A stretch of 64,000 nucleotides of DNA from Bacillus sp. UNC41MFS5 (GTDB lineage: Bacteria; Bacillota; Bacilli; Bacillales_B; DSM-18226): NCBI RefSeq assembly GCF_000686805.1, contig NZ_JMLP01000019.1, positions 1 through 64,000 of the forward strand, written 5' to 3'. Shown here piece after piece: positions 16,301-25,182 of this stretch (its first letter is position 1; each line of letters opens with the position of its first letter). The position numbers and the translations under genes are program-made. Below the pieces are notes generated by a model. That model saw only the letters and a list, made by a program, of their open reading frames with translations. It did no database searches and was not told where the DNA came from.

Positions 16301-17664
16301 TCATAGTGGTCTCCGGTAGCCTGCTTATAATTCATATATCCAGCAATGACAACAGCTTTTCCACCATTTGTCTTACGGGTTTCCTCAACTACTTTTACTA
16401 AATCTCGATAGTTGTCTTTATCCTGCCAAATTTCACTATAATCAAAATCTGTGTTTGTAGATGGAATCGGAACATCCTTGTAACCTTCATTTCCACCAAC
16501 CATATTGAAGGTAACAAAATTTTTCTTATTATCATTCTTTACAAGAGAATCTTTTACTGAATTAATCAGAGAATCATAGTCCTTTGAAAAATAACGTTTC
16601 TCACCACTGTAATCATATAAGTAATCATTATCATTCGCGCCCCACTGATCTAGGTGTATGCCGTCAAAGCCAAATTCGTTTACACTTCTAGTAAACTCTT
16701 TGTTAATGTATTTTTGCCATAGTGGATTGCCTGGATCCTGCAGGTATAGGCCTGTATTCGCCCAGTCAAAGAAAAAACCTTCCTGATCAGCAAGTTTAGG
16801 ATTTGGGAATTGAGCATTCTTCCGATACAGCCCCCATTCTTTTTTCACTTCAAAATCCTCGTAATTTTCCCTAGCTGCATAATTCATTTGGTAAGCTAAG
16901 GCTGCTGCATTATATTTTTGCGCTGCTTGAACTTGCTGTTTTATGGACAACGGAAAAAGTTTACGGCCTAATAAATCATTATAAGCAGTATTCGGTCCGA
17001 TCTCCTGTGTAATAAAATTTCCTTTTTCGTCTAAAAGTGGTTTCCCGCTGCTATCCGTTTTGGAATAAACAGATACATCGTGCCGCCACATCCAATCATA
17101 AAATTGAAATCCATTTAAATAGTATTCTTGTGTAAGCTGCTTCATCTTCTTATCACTTTCAGCTGTTGTCTCTTTAGGAAACTCCGTTGTATAACCGTAC
17201 CGTGGATAATGAGTCCAATCACTGGAGACATCAATTGCTGCTGTAAGAACTTGATTGGAACCCTCAATGGATGCTTTCACCAGATAGCCTCGAAAGTCTT
17301 CAGCGGAAGGTGTCCATACGATTTCCACTCCCTTTAGATCCTTCTTGACCAGAATATTTTTCTTACCTTCCGCGACCTTCTCATTTAAATGATAGACTTC
17401 CAAATTAAGCGTGCCCTTCCACTCTTGGGATGAATCGAACAACAGCGACATCGTTACTTTTTCTCCCGGATTATAACGTGATTTGTCTACCAAAAATGCT
17501 TGAATAGGTTCTGCAGGTAGTTGCTTTTTAGCTGCCTGAGATATTTGCTCGCTAGTGGCGTGAGCTTTGATCACTGGTGTAAACGGCACCGACGTTAATG
17601 CCAAATTTAATGCTACTAAACTGATAAGTGAAAACTTTTTTCGTTTACGTTTGAAAATTTTCAT
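13378..17664 (-). CDS. Secreted GH66 dextranase / cycloisomaltooligosaccharide glucanotransferase with six CBM35-like modules
   Basis: 1428 residues. Signal peptide 1-36 (SLVALNLALTSVPFTPVIKA HA), N-terminal beta domain to about 145, GH66 TIM barrel from about 150. Nucleophile D339 in FGFDGIHLDQWG and acid/base E411 in FDYSEIWQ fit GH66 (close to D340/E412 recalled for a Paenibacillus dextranase). After strand 7 (VVIAGYMNY, 438-446) six ~120-residue CBM35-like modules run in tandem: about 453-578, 585-703, 706-826, 829-964, 967-1086, 1088-1212, most opening (Y/F/I)(E/Q)(A/V)E. The barrel then resumes (VRLMDAGLAALGATHIELG) with a C-terminal beta domain to the end. GH66 cyclodextran-forming enzymes normally carry one such insertion; six is exceptional. 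No sortase or SLH anchor is visible. A cre site and GGTGT elements lie upstream. Confidence 0.92.
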   Translation of the reverse strand: MKIFKRKRKKFSLISLVALNLALTSVPFTPVIKAHATSEQISQAAKKQLPAEPIQAFLVDKSRYNPGEKVTMSLLFDSSQEWKGTLNLEVYHLNEKVAEGKKNILVKKDLKGVEIVWTPSAEDFRGYLVKASIEGSNQVLTAAIDVSSDWTHYPRYGYTTEFPKETTAESDKKMKQLTQEYYLNGFQFYDWMWRHDVSVYSKTDSSGKPLLDEKGNFITQEIGPNTAYNDLLGRKLFPLSIKQQVQAAQKYNAAALAYQMNYAARENYEDFEVKKEWGLYRKNAQFPNPKLADQEGFFFDWANTGLYLQDPGNPLWQKYINKEFTRSVNEFGFDGIHLDQWGANDNDYLYDYSGEKRYFSKDYDSLINSVKDSLVKNDNKKNFVTFNMVGGNEGYKDVPIPSTNTDFDYSEIWQDKDNYRDLVKVVEETRKTNGGKAVVIAGYMNYKQATGDHYEVADVKGVPKSEQFVSRIQKTPGWVGDFGKKDEDQIIWKVDIPDAGTYNVSLKYGHDNGDSPEGKLSVNNQIVNNAITFNEKTGWGNPVAIKNLSLDLEKGTNQIKLQLNTNDLWLNVDSIVVKKDLFEKEYEAEDAELISCKVDKIGHVYNFDTDGDFIKFTVNEDQAGTYPIKFGYGVESVAVNRHMYVNDELAFDSIKFEPTGGWEAFENSKEIQVPLKAGENKVVLKVEGANDTGGKVDYMMVGDTRFQAERAEIGWEPTRQPILEKSTNSISNFKQQGDYVSFKVDANESKEYPISVAYKNAGSVTQRSFFVNGKKAGVVNFSKTSGDGWNKVEIPIYLFKGTNEIQLKMEGQTAETGIEVDNFEVNNRVIEAEQADLGWNPFVERTSSIAVSPGKTDNFGSAGERAIFTVNNQRETDTLRFKYKTGNNPKVNIYVDGKLIPANNSYVDGKTVSENIFSSTPGGWDGAMVEKSIKATVPAGQHEVVFELASNGEYINLDSLLVGDEEYQVEEAVFAPEGNGITTSIGNVYDFNEDGDFLTFEVNAPHTGNFDLVWRYNNDSLSKRTANRSVYVNDEKMKNISFTYSNSWKDETMTGIPLKEGKNKITIRVENLDDDGVKLDYLQIGSKKYQAESTNSLPPMHIYKDTLLNFGHAGDEVTFDVNLAQKGETSFIFTYANAGADTVREIYVDGKQILDDNRKPYTVAFKSTGSKDSYSEDGYVVLPGLDSGKHKITLKQEENQKGSIDLRRMTIGLFDEPSVRLMDAGLAALGATHIELGTAEKYEEGPNMLAHEYYPNRSKKMTSPLKGSMKDYYKFFAAYENLLFDSKETDRLIKVEEKGQPLKVSRNGEKNTIWSIVRENSNNKGFEDYDVVHLINLLNNDSNWRNAALTPNKYNDITVHYPIGKSQQELPDLKVYTASPDADQGQLKEIQYKWENKEIVITLPSLEYWGMIVIDRDGTENIKPTKIK

Positions 17665-17773
17665 GCTTTCCTCCTTAGTTTCTTAAGATTTATGGAAGCG
17701 TTCGCCAAAACTAATCTTGTATTCCCTTTCGGAAAAGGATGTTAGGTTTATTTTCATTTAAATTACAAAATTT

Positions 17774-17787
17774 TGTAACCGTTAACA
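17774..17787. promoter_or_regulatory. cre site (CcpA) upstream of GH66
   Basis: TGTAACCGTTAACA matches the TGNAANCGNWNNCA cre consensus at every fixed position, 110 nt before the start codon. Catabolite repression by CcpA is inferred. Confidence 0.75.
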
Positions 17788-17797
17788 TTACTTTGTT

Positions 17798-17880
17798 GGT
17801 GTCTTATATTTTGTTCATGGAAAATAGAAACATGTTAGAGGGAGTTTTTTATTATTACTAGTTGAGAGATAAAAAACACC
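17798..17880. promoter_or_regulatory. GGTGT-type activator sites upstream of GH66
   Basis: GGTGTCTTATATT (17798-17810), GGAGTTTTTTATTATT (17841-17856) and, inverted, GGTGTTTTTTATCTCTC (17864-17880). The same three-part arrangement precedes the importer gene at 29010-29098. Best candidate binder is the AraC-type YesN-like regulator encoded at 20970. Confidence 0.6.
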
Positions 17881-17949
17881 AAAATTGACTGAGTTTTATA
17901 GGAACATAAAAACTGTACAAATTTCTATTAAAATTGTCCTTCACCCCCC

Positions 17950-17980
17950 AAAAAAAGACCCTGCCAATTAAGGCAGGGCC
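17950..17980 (-). terminator. Terminator of the GH13 gene
   Basis: On the minus strand GCCCTGCC / GGCAGGGT stem with TTAATT loop and a seven-T run; 14 nt after the GH13 stop. It separates the GH13 transcript from GH66, which has its own promoter. Confidence 0.9.
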
Positions 17981-17993
17981 AAACAAATAAACA

Positions 17994-19670
17994 TTATTTA
18001 AGCAAATATACTCTAGCTTCATAAGGCTTCAAAATAAATAAATTAATAGAATCTCCTGCATCAACTTTATAGTTGCCAATTAACAACTCTGCTATATCAA
18101 GTTCAAACTCTTTTGGCAATTTAAATGGCGATTCCTCAGCAGAGAAATTGCACAAAACAACTAATTTTTCATTCTCTAATGTTCGCGTATATGCATAAAT
18201 CTTTTCATCATCTTCCAAAATCAATTCATATTTTCCATATACAATTATTTCGTTTTCTTTACGCAGCTTAATAAGCTGCTGATAGTAATGAAAGATGGAG
18301 TCTGGATCAGCAATAGCTTTTGCCGCATTGATGTCCTTATAATTTGGATTCAACTTTAGCCACGGAATACCTGTTGTAAAACCTCCATTTTCACTGCTAT
18401 CCCATTGCATTGGCGTTCTTGCATTGTCGCGGCCCTTATTATAGATTGCCTCCATTATTGTATTGTGATCTGCATCACCTTTTGCAACTGTTTCCCTATA
18501 CATATTGTGGATTTCAATATCATTGTAATCTTCCAAATTTTCAAAACGAACGTTTGTCATCCCAAGCTCTTCACCTTGATAGATGTATGGGGTTCCTTTC
18601 ATCATATGAAGGAAGGTACCGAGCATTTTACCTGATTCAACCCTATATTCCTTGTCATTTCCGAAACGGGAAACCATCCGCGGCTGGTCATGGTTATTTA
18701 AATAAAGACTGTTCCACCCCTTGCCGTCCAGATCGTTCTGCCATTTTGACATGACGTCCTTCAAATCGGCCAACTTCCATGGTTTTACATTCCATTTGCC
18801 GCCAGGACCTGAATCTAGATCCATGTGCTCAAAGGTGAAAATCATATTCAATTCTGTACCTTCATTGTTAGCATATTTTACGGCATCATCAGTAGATGCA
18901 CCCGGACTTTCACCCACTGTCATGATGTCATATTTCGATAGAACTTCACGATTCATTTCCTGCAGGTACTCATGGACACGCGGACCGTTCATGAAGAAAT
19001 CGCCGCCCCAGTCGTACTGCTTCCCTCCAGGTGCACTTGGGAGTCCATCTACTTTGGAAATCAAGTTAATAACATCCATTCGGAAACCATCTATTCCTTT
19101 ATCCAGCCACCATTTCATCATGTCATAAATTTCTTTTCTTAAGGTTGGATTATCCCAATTCAGGTCTGGCTGTTTTTTACTAAAAAGATGAAGGAAATAT
19201 TCTTCGGTTGCTTCATCATATTGCCACGCCGAACCGCTGAAAAAAGAGGTCCAGTTATTTGGTTCTGTCCCATCCTTTCCCGGCCGCCAAATATAATAGT
19301 CACGATACGGATTATCCTTCGATTTACGGGACTCGACAAACCAGTGGTGCTCATCTGATGAATGATTTACTACCAGATCCATCATCAACTTCATTCCGCG
19401 TTCATGTATCTGTTTTAATAATTCGTCCATATCTACCATTGATCCAAACTCATCCATGATATTTTGATAATCACTAATATCATAACCATTATCATCATTT
19501 GGCGACTTATAAACTGGCGACAGCCAGATCACATCTACTCCCAGTTCATTTAAATAATCAAGCTTTGAAATAATTCCACGAAGATCGCCGATTCCGTCTC
19601 CATTGCTATCCATAAAACTTCGCGGATAAATTTGATACACAACACTTTCCTTCCACCATTGTTTCTCCAT
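17994..19670 (-). CDS. GH13 oligo-1,6-glucosidase (isomaltase)
   Basis: 558 residues, full length for GH13 subfamily 31. Catalytic triad D199 (GFRMDVINLI), E254 (TVGESPGAST), D328 (LNNHDQPRMV); region I LVVNHSSDEH. Val200 after the nucleophile is the residue associated with alpha-1,6 rather than alpha-1,4 preference. No signal peptide, so it acts in the cytoplasm on imported isomalto-oligosaccharides, releasing glucose. Begins only 3 nt after the stop of the orphan binding lipoprotein, so both are in one operon with the two-component genes. Confidence 0.94.
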   Translation of the reverse strand: MEKQWWKESVVYQIYPRSFMDSNGDGIGDLRGIISKLDYLNELGVDVIWLSPVYKSPNDDNGYDISDYQNIMDEFGSMVDMDELLKQIHERGMKLMMDLVVNHSSDEHHWFVESRKSKDNPYRDYYIWRPGKDGTEPNNWTSFFSGSAWQYDEATEEYFLHLFSKKQPDLNWDNPTLRKEIYDMMKWWLDKGIDGFRMDVINLISKVDGLPSAPGGKQYDWGGDFFMNGPRVHEYLQEMNREVLSKYDIMTVGESPGASTDDAVKYANNEGTELNMIFTFEHMDLDSGPGGKWNVKPWKLADLKDVMSKWQNDLDGKGWNSLYLNNHDQPRMVSRFGNDKEYRVESGKMLGTFLHMMKGTPYIYQGEELGMTNVRFENLEDYNDIEIHNMYRETVAKGDADHNTIMEAIYNKGRDNARTPMQWDSSENGGFTTGIPWLKLNPNYKDINAAKAIADPDSIFHYYQQLIKLRKENEIIVYGKYELILEDDEKIYAYTRTLENEKLVVLCNFSAEESPFKLPKEFELDIAELLIGNYKVDAGDSINLFILKPYEARVYLLK

Positions 19671-19673
19671 TTT

Positions 19674-20930
19674 TTATCTTCCTTTCTCTTTCAAAAGTAA
19701 GCTATCAATTTCTTTTGCTGCAAGCGACAATCCTTCTTTTACAGCGATTTGTTCTAGGATTATCATCCTTAAATATTTTATATAAATTTCTTCAATCTCG
19801 GCCCAATTACTCACTGGCGGTAGTGAAAAGGAATTCTTCACCCCTTCAATATAACTGCTTAAGTAGCCTGATTCCTTAGTCGATTCTTTTATTTTGATTC
19901 CTTTTACCGTTGGCATTAAGCCGGTTTTCATCAGAAGCTTTTGTGGTTCCGGACTAGCCATCCATTTAATAAACGTCCAACTCGCTTGTAAATTCCTAGC
20001 TCCTTTCATGATAACAAGGTTTTCCCCGCCAAGCACAGACCCTTTTCCATTTGTAACGGGAAACGGAGCAGAGATAGTATTCTCGGTAATTTCTTCCAGC
20101 TTTTGAGGAGTTTGGACACTATAGAACCAAGGGCCTTCATCAATCATAAAATACTTTCCATCAACGACTCCCTGCCACGTATCCGTTTTCCCCGAGGAGT
20201 TATAGAGGATCCGTAATTTCTTAACCGCTTGAATACTTTTTGGGCTGTTTAAAAATCCATCTGCCTTAGTATAATCAGGATTTAATAGTGTCCCGCCAAA
20301 CCCATAAAAGTACGGCAAACTATTCCAGGGTGTATATCCAGTCAGGCCTAGTTGGTAATGGTGATTAACGATTAAATCCAGTAGTTCATCCATATTTCCT
20401 GGAGGTCTGGTGTATCCAGCGTTCTTTAGCAACTCGCGATTGTAAATGGCAGCCTTCGTATTGGTATTTAGAGGAAGGCCATAATATTTTCCGTTAAAAA
20501 GATTCGATTTTAACGGAGTTTCCAGGAAACCTTCCTTTACAAAGTGAAAATCCTTGAAATCACTAACAGAAGAGATTTGTCCCATTTTAGCGAAAAATGG
20601 AACCCAGGAAATATCCATCCGTACGACATCAGGTGGCTTCTTGGCAGAAGCTCTAGCAAGAAGAGTCCACTTCAACTGTTCACCATAGGGCTGGCGGACA
20701 GGCTTTACATCAAGATTAGGATGCTGTTTTTCAAATAGGGGAATGACCTCGTTTTCAAAAACTGCTGTTTCTTCTTCACTATAGGTATGCCAGACAATAA
20801 TCTCTTCTTTTTTGTTATTAGGTTTCTGAAGAGAATAATCGCCATCTATAATCGATTGATTATTACATCCTGTGATCATAACAAATCCTGCTAAGACAAT
20901 AGCCAAAAGCCATCTGTTCAAAGCCATCAT
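19674..20930 (-). CDS. Orphan extracellular solute-binding lipoprotein (family 1)
   Basis: 418 residues. Lipoprotein signal with lipobox MITGC (Cys22). Family 1 sugar-binding features: IIVWHTYSEEETAVFENEVI, PDVVRMDISWVP, YYGLPLNTNTKAAIYNRELL, WTFIKWMASPEPQKLL. Unlike the larger LplA-type binding protein at 27105 it has no permeases of its own: it lies between the YesN-like regulator (39 nt) and the GH13 glucosidase (3 nt). It could deliver sugar to the same permeases, or act as an accessory ligand sensor for the YesM-like kinase. Both are inference. Confidence 0.88.
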   Translation of the reverse strand: MMALNRWLLAIVLAGFVMITGCNNQSIIDGDYSLQKPNNKKEEIIVWHTYSEEETAVFENEVIPLFEKQHPNLDVKPVRQPYGEQLKWTLLARASAKKPPDVVRMDISWVPFFAKMGQISSVSDFKDFHFVKEGFLETPLKSNLFNGKYYGLPLNTNTKAAIYNRELLKNAGYTRPPGNMDELLDLIVNHHYQLGLTGYTPWNSLPYFYGFGGTLLNPDYTKADGFLNSPKSIQAVKKLRILYNSSGKTDTWQGVVDGKYFMIDEGPWFYSVQTPQKLEEITENTISAPFPVTNGKGSVLGGENLVIMKGARNLQASWTFIKWMASPEPQKLLMKTGLMPTVKGIKIKESTKESGYLSSYIEGVKNSFSLPPVSNWAEIEEIYIKYLRMIILEQIAVKEGLSLAAKEIDSLLLKEKGR

Positions 20931-20969
20931 CCCCCTTCCAAAACAGGTATGTTCATAGCTGCAACATTA

Positions 20970-22508
20970 TTATGGGCTCTGATTCTTCGTCCGGAAATCA
21001 ATGGGAGAAGAGCCCATTAATTTCTTAAAAAGCTTGCTAAAATACTTTACATCCTTAAACCCAGATTGTTCCGCCACTTCATACACTTTTAATGAAGTAT
21101 TTTCCAATAATTCTTTTGCCTTTCGGACACGTAAATCCATGACATAGTCGATAAAATTCTGACCGACAAGCCTTTTAAACAAGACACTAAAATAATTACG
21201 GCTGATATGGACATGACTTGAAACGAGTTGCAATGTCAGTTCTTCCGTATAATGATCATGAATAAACTCCAGTGCTTTTTTCATGATCACATTTTCACCT
21301 TGTGGGTGTTGCTTACTAAATTGAATTAACTCTGAATACTCTCTTATTTGCAACAACAAGGTCTTTTTTAATTCATCGAGCGTTTCAATCTTTTTTAACT
21401 GCTCGTATTTTTCCATTAATTCATCAGCATTCCATTGCTTTATAAATAAATATCTAATAATCTCACACGCATCGTTTTTTATGTCTACTGGGGAAATAAC
21501 CACCGATTCCCATTCTTGAAATCTTCTGCTGAGGAAATCTGTAAGACTTTGTTTATCATAGGGCAATAAAATCTGGTGAAGCGAAGCCGTATCTAAAGGA
21601 GGCAATTTTCCCTCATGAAACTGCTCATATCGGAAAATGGATGCACCTGGATTAAAAAATCTTCGTTCGCGGGCTGAGCCACTTCTTTTAAATCCTTGCT
21701 TTACAAAAGAAAGATCTCGAATTACCTCAAAACCAACAGTAAAGCTGAAGCTTGTTTCGAGCTCAATTTCCTTTTTTAATTTTTCTATGTCAGCATACGG
21801 ATCTAATGATGTGTATAGTAAGAAAAGCATTTGGTTCTCATTAACTGGAAAACATATTCCTTCGTCCATATTCTTGTAGAAATAATTTTGGACGTCTTCC
21901 AAAAGCATTGTCTTAAATAAAAAGCCATGCTGTTCCTCCAGCTTATCCACATGATTTAGGCTCATTGTTAACATAAGGAAGGGCTCTTGCATCCATCCGA
22001 ATTTCTGATGAAGCTCATTAAGATTAGAATCCTCAAGAATGACTTTTTTGATGGCTTGTTCTAATTTTTTACGTTCACTTAAAAAAGTAGTCTGATTGGC
22101 CAACTGTAGTTTCTCTTCAACTAGCCGCTCTTTTTTTATCATTTCCACAGTTTTTTGGATAAGTTTCACAAATTCTTCAGGTTCCAATGTTGGTTTCAAA
22201 ACATAATCCACAGCGCCAAGCTTTAAGCCTTCCCGAACATAGTCAAAATCGGTATAACTACTGACTAAAATTACTTTTAAATTAGGAAACCTCTGAAGCA
22301 TTTCCTTCATTAAAGTGATGCCATCCATGACAGGCATTTTGATATCCGTGATTAACAAATCAACTAGTCGACCCTCAGCTGCTTTGAGAGCTTCCTCTCC
22401 ATTCGGATAATCTCCCAGATAATGGAGGCCCTCCTCGGCCCAATCAACAGAAGCCTTTAAACCAAATCGAATGACTGGTTCATCATCTACAATCATTACG
22501 TTATACAT
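20970..22508 (-). CDS. YesN-like response regulator (REC plus AraC HTH)
   Basis: 512 residues from ATG 22508, chosen because GGAGGTG lies 7 nt upstream; overlaps the kinase stop by 8 nt. REC domain with phospho-acceptor D55 (LLITDIKMPVMDG) and acidic pocket VDDE; a long middle region of unknown fold; C-terminal AraC/XylS double HTH (LQLVSSHVHISRNYFSVLFK and VAEQSGFKDVKYFSKLFKKL). Partner of the YesM-like kinase. Likely activator of the dextran genes through the GGTGT elements at 17798-17880 and 29010-29098. Confidence 0.92.
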   Translation of the reverse strand: MYNVMIVDDEPVIRFGLKASVDWAEEGLHYLGDYPNGEEALKAAEGRLVDLLITDIKMPVMDGITLMKEMLQRFPNLKVILVSSYTDFDYVREGLKLGAVDYVLKPTLEPEEFVKLIQKTVEMIKKERLVEEKLQLANQTTFLSERKKLEQAIKKVILEDSNLNELHQKFGWMQEPFLMLTMSLNHVDKLEEQHGFLFKTMLLEDVQNYFYKNMDEGICFPVNENQMLFLLYTSLDPYADIEKLKKEIELETSFSFTVGFEVIRDLSFVKQGFKRSGSARERRFFNPGASIFRYEQFHEGKLPPLDTASLHQILLPYDKQSLTDFLSRRFQEWESVVISPVDIKNDACEIIRYLFIKQWNADELMEKYEQLKKIETLDELKKTLLLQIREYSELIQFSKQHPQGENVIMKKALEFIHDHYTEELTLQLVSSHVHISRNYFSVLFKRLVGQNFIDYVMDLRVRKAKELLENTSLKVYEVAEQSGFKDVKYFSKLFKKLMGSSPIDFRTKNQSP

Positions 22509-24291
22509 GATTTTCACCTCCATCCTTCGGGAATAATTCTAATGTAACCAGCGTTCCGTGAACTCCGCTTTTAATATCCACGCTTGATGCAGGCGAAAAA
22601 TAAAGCCGTACCGAATCATACACATGATTTAACCCGATTCCTATGAAAGAATTTTTGGATTCTTCCGATGGCAAGATTTGGTCTAATCTTTCTTTATTGA
22701 TCCCGACTCCATTATCCTGGATTTCGATTTTTACACCCTTGCCTATGGAATAAGCTTTCATGGATATCACCCCTGATTTTCCTGTAGGGACTAAGCCATG
22801 AAAAACTGCATTTTCAACTATAGGCTGAATAAGCATTCTTGGAATTATAAACCCTTCTGTCCCAGCTTCCATTTCCAGTTTGAGGTGGAAGGACTGCTCG
22901 TATCGAATTTGTAGTATAACAAGGAATTTTTCAATGATTTCTAACTCTTGCTGAAGCATTACAAAGGTACCACTTTTCCCCATGCTTGCTTCAAGTAACC
23001 GGCTTAAAGCTGATAAGGCTGTATTTGCCTTTTCTGTTTGCTTGAATTTTACAAGCCAGCGAATCGTACTTAATGTATTAAACAGAAAATGAGGATTGAT
23101 TCGATGTTTAATCGCCCGAAGTTCCGCTTCTGTCTTAAGGCTTTGTTCCTCTTTTACCTGTTCCATCAACTGGTCAACTTGTTTCGTCATTTGATTAAAG
23201 GTGTCACTCATCAAACCAATTTCATCATTTGATTTAATATGGGTTCTGACTTTAAAATTCCCTTTCCCAACCTGCCTCATATGCTCCGTCAGAGTCAAAA
23301 TCGGCTTTGTCACTTTATTTGCTGCGAACAAACCAAATACAACAGCAAACAGAGTAAACATGATGGAGGAGAGAATCGTAATTCGCTGTACCTTTGCCAG
23401 TTCACCGGTGATTTCGTCAATCGGAACAATACCCACAATGTTCCAGCCATTTGAAAGCGGTTGTTTCACTCCGTAAAAGAAATCCCCATTCTCTTTGTAT
23501 TCAAATTCATTAACCTTATTATTTCGGATGTGCTTGTTTAAATCGGCATTTTCAATCGGCTTGCTGATTTTATCCATATTGGAATCAATCATGATTCGCC
23601 CCTGATCATCTACAACGAAAAAATGACCCGTTTTGCCTAGCTTCAATTGTTCGATTTTATTCAAAATGGACCTTCCATCCAGATTCACCTGAATAAAAGC
23701 GATATTTTCCATAGTATCAAGGTCTTTCATTACCCTAGTGACAGGCAGGACAAGGTCGGTATTCTCACCGGCCCCGCTAAAAAGATCATATTGAAGCCCC
23801 TGCCAAACCAGATCGCCGTCTTTCTTTATCGATTCCTGGATCCAGTTAAAATCATGGAGTCGATATCTGCCCAATTTGACATAAGAAAAGGTACCGCTTC
23901 CCCAGCTTGTTCCTTCATCCTTTAAAATATAAAGGATTCTGACAAAGGAACTCGAATAAATTTGTGAGTTTAAAAATGAAGTCAATTCGGCACCATTCTG
24001 TTCTTTATCTATCGAAGAGAGCAGGGGATCCTCATCCATTTTGATAATATCCTGAAGCTGCTTATTACTGTATAGGAGATCCGACATATCACTTCCTACT
24101 GATAAAACGAAAGATAGGGAGTCAGCAGCCTGTTTAGCTGTTTGAAGTGAAGATTCTCTTACATTCTCTTTCACAATGTTAGATGAAGAAATAAAATAGA
24201 ATACACTGATGAACGAACTAGGAATCAATATACTAATGAATATGGCTATGATGACCTTTGTTGAAAACTTGTTTACCAGCATCTTCTTCAT
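22501..24291 (-). CDS. YesM-like sensor histidine kinase
   Basis: About 596 residues from ATG 24291 (AAGGGG upstream; an ATG 10 codons earlier lacks a site). TM1 about 12-37, extracellular Cache-type sensor to about 300, TM2 about 305-327, HAMP, then the His_kinase domain with HRINPHFLFNTLSTIRW (phospho-His 401) and HATPase (QPIVENAVFHGL, IQDNGVGI). YesM/YesN-type pairs sense extracellular carbohydrates and sit beside LplABC-type importers. Translationally coupled to the regulator downstream. Confidence 0.92.
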   Translation of the reverse strand: MKKMLVNKFSTKVIIAIFISILIPSSFISVFYFISSSNIVKENVRESSLQTAKQAADSLSFVLSVGSDMSDLLYSNKQLQDIIKMDEDPLLSSIDKEQNGAELTSFLNSQIYSSSFVRILYILKDEGTSWGSGTFSYVKLGRYRLHDFNWIQESIKKDGDLVWQGLQYDLFSGAGENTDLVLPVTRVMKDLDTMENIAFIQVNLDGRSILNKIEQLKLGKTGHFFVVDDQGRIMIDSNMDKISKPIENADLNKHIRNNKVNEFEYKENGDFFYGVKQPLSNGWNIVGIVPIDEITGELAKVQRITILSSIMFTLFAVVFGLFAANKVTKPILTLTEHMRQVGKGNFKVRTHIKSNDEIGLMSDTFNQMTKQVDQLMEQVKEEQSLKTEAELRAIKHRINPHFLFNTLSTIRWLVKFKQTEKANTALSALSRLLEASMGKSGTFVMLQQELEIIEKFLVILQIRYEQSFHLKLEMEAGTEGFIIPRMLIQPIVENAVFHGLVPTGKSGVISMKAYSIGKGVKIEIQDNGVGINKERLDQILPSEESKNSFIGIGLNHVYDSVRLYFSPASSVDIKSGVHGTLVTLELFPKDGGENHV

Positions 24292-24439
24292 CAGTGAGAT
24301 CCCCTTCTTTACGTCATACATCTGTATTACATGTTACCCATTCACCTAGAATGGTTCAAGCTATTTAATACTTTCACGAATTTGCCTTTACTGTTTTATT
24401 TTCATGGTCAGAATGGACAAAACGCTATTTTCAACTTCC

Positions 24440-25147
24440 TTATAATGAATTTGCATTAAGGTTATGAACTGGTTGCCTTTTTTTAATTTCATTGTCCATA
24501 CTCTTTTGATAGAAATAAGTCACTATCAATGCTATTAATCCTGGGAGAATAAAGAGTAGAAAAGCAGGAAATACCATCCACATGATATAAGCCGCGACTA
24601 CTACATCCAGAATCATCAGAACTGTATTCAAAGGATGCAGGAACAATAGATACATGGCATTAGTAAGATACGCTTTCAAAGGCAGTTCCTGATCAACAAG
24701 GAAACTGTATACAAATAAAAAGAAAAATGGTGTCACAATGACTAATACGTAAAAGACAATTGCCAATAGTGAGGACAGCCCTGAATAATACCTTAGTGAT
24801 AGATAAAAAACGATCAACGCAGTGGCATTGAGACAGCCTAAAACCATACTTTTTACATACTCTCTTTTGTAATAATTCCAGAATATTTTAAGCAATGGAA
24901 ACCCGTCGTCACCCTTCACATATCTTCTTGCCAAAGCCAAGGTAGCTACCGTAGTCGGTACTGCCACAAAGGGTAAGAGAACTATACCGACGATGACCAT
25001 CGTGTGTACACTAGTTACATCGGGTGCCCCCAAAAGATTCACCCCTAAAAAAACATAAGGAAGATTAAATAGCCACCAAATACCCGTCAGTTTTAGAATC
25101 ATATAGAGCCACTTCATCAACTGATCACTGTATTTAAACAAGTTCAT
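24440..25147 (-). CDS. YesL/DUF624-family membrane protein
   Basis: 235 residues from ATG 25147 (AGGAGG upstream). About five hydrophobic segments; N-terminal WLYMILKLTGIWWLFNLPYV and RYVKGDDGFPLLKIFWNYYK match the YesL family that regularly accompanies YesM/YesN and LplBC-type permeases. Function unproven; a role in sugar transport or signalling is inferred from this constant company. It follows the second permease by 35 nt. Confidence 0.82.
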   Translation of the reverse strand: MNLFKYSDQLMKWLYMILKLTGIWWLFNLPYVFLGVNLLGAPDVTSVHTMVIVGIVLLPFVAVPTTVATLALARRYVKGDDGFPLLKIFWNYYKREYVKSMVLGCLNATALIVFYLSLRYYSGLSSLLAIVFYVLVIVTPFFFLFVYSFLVDQELPLKAYLTNAMYLLFLHPLNTVLMILDVVVAAYIMWMVFPAFLLFILPGLIALIVTYFYQKSMDNEIKKRQPVHNLNANSL

Positions 25148-25182
25148 TTTGTATCCTCCTAAATACAAACAGGAAAATATAC

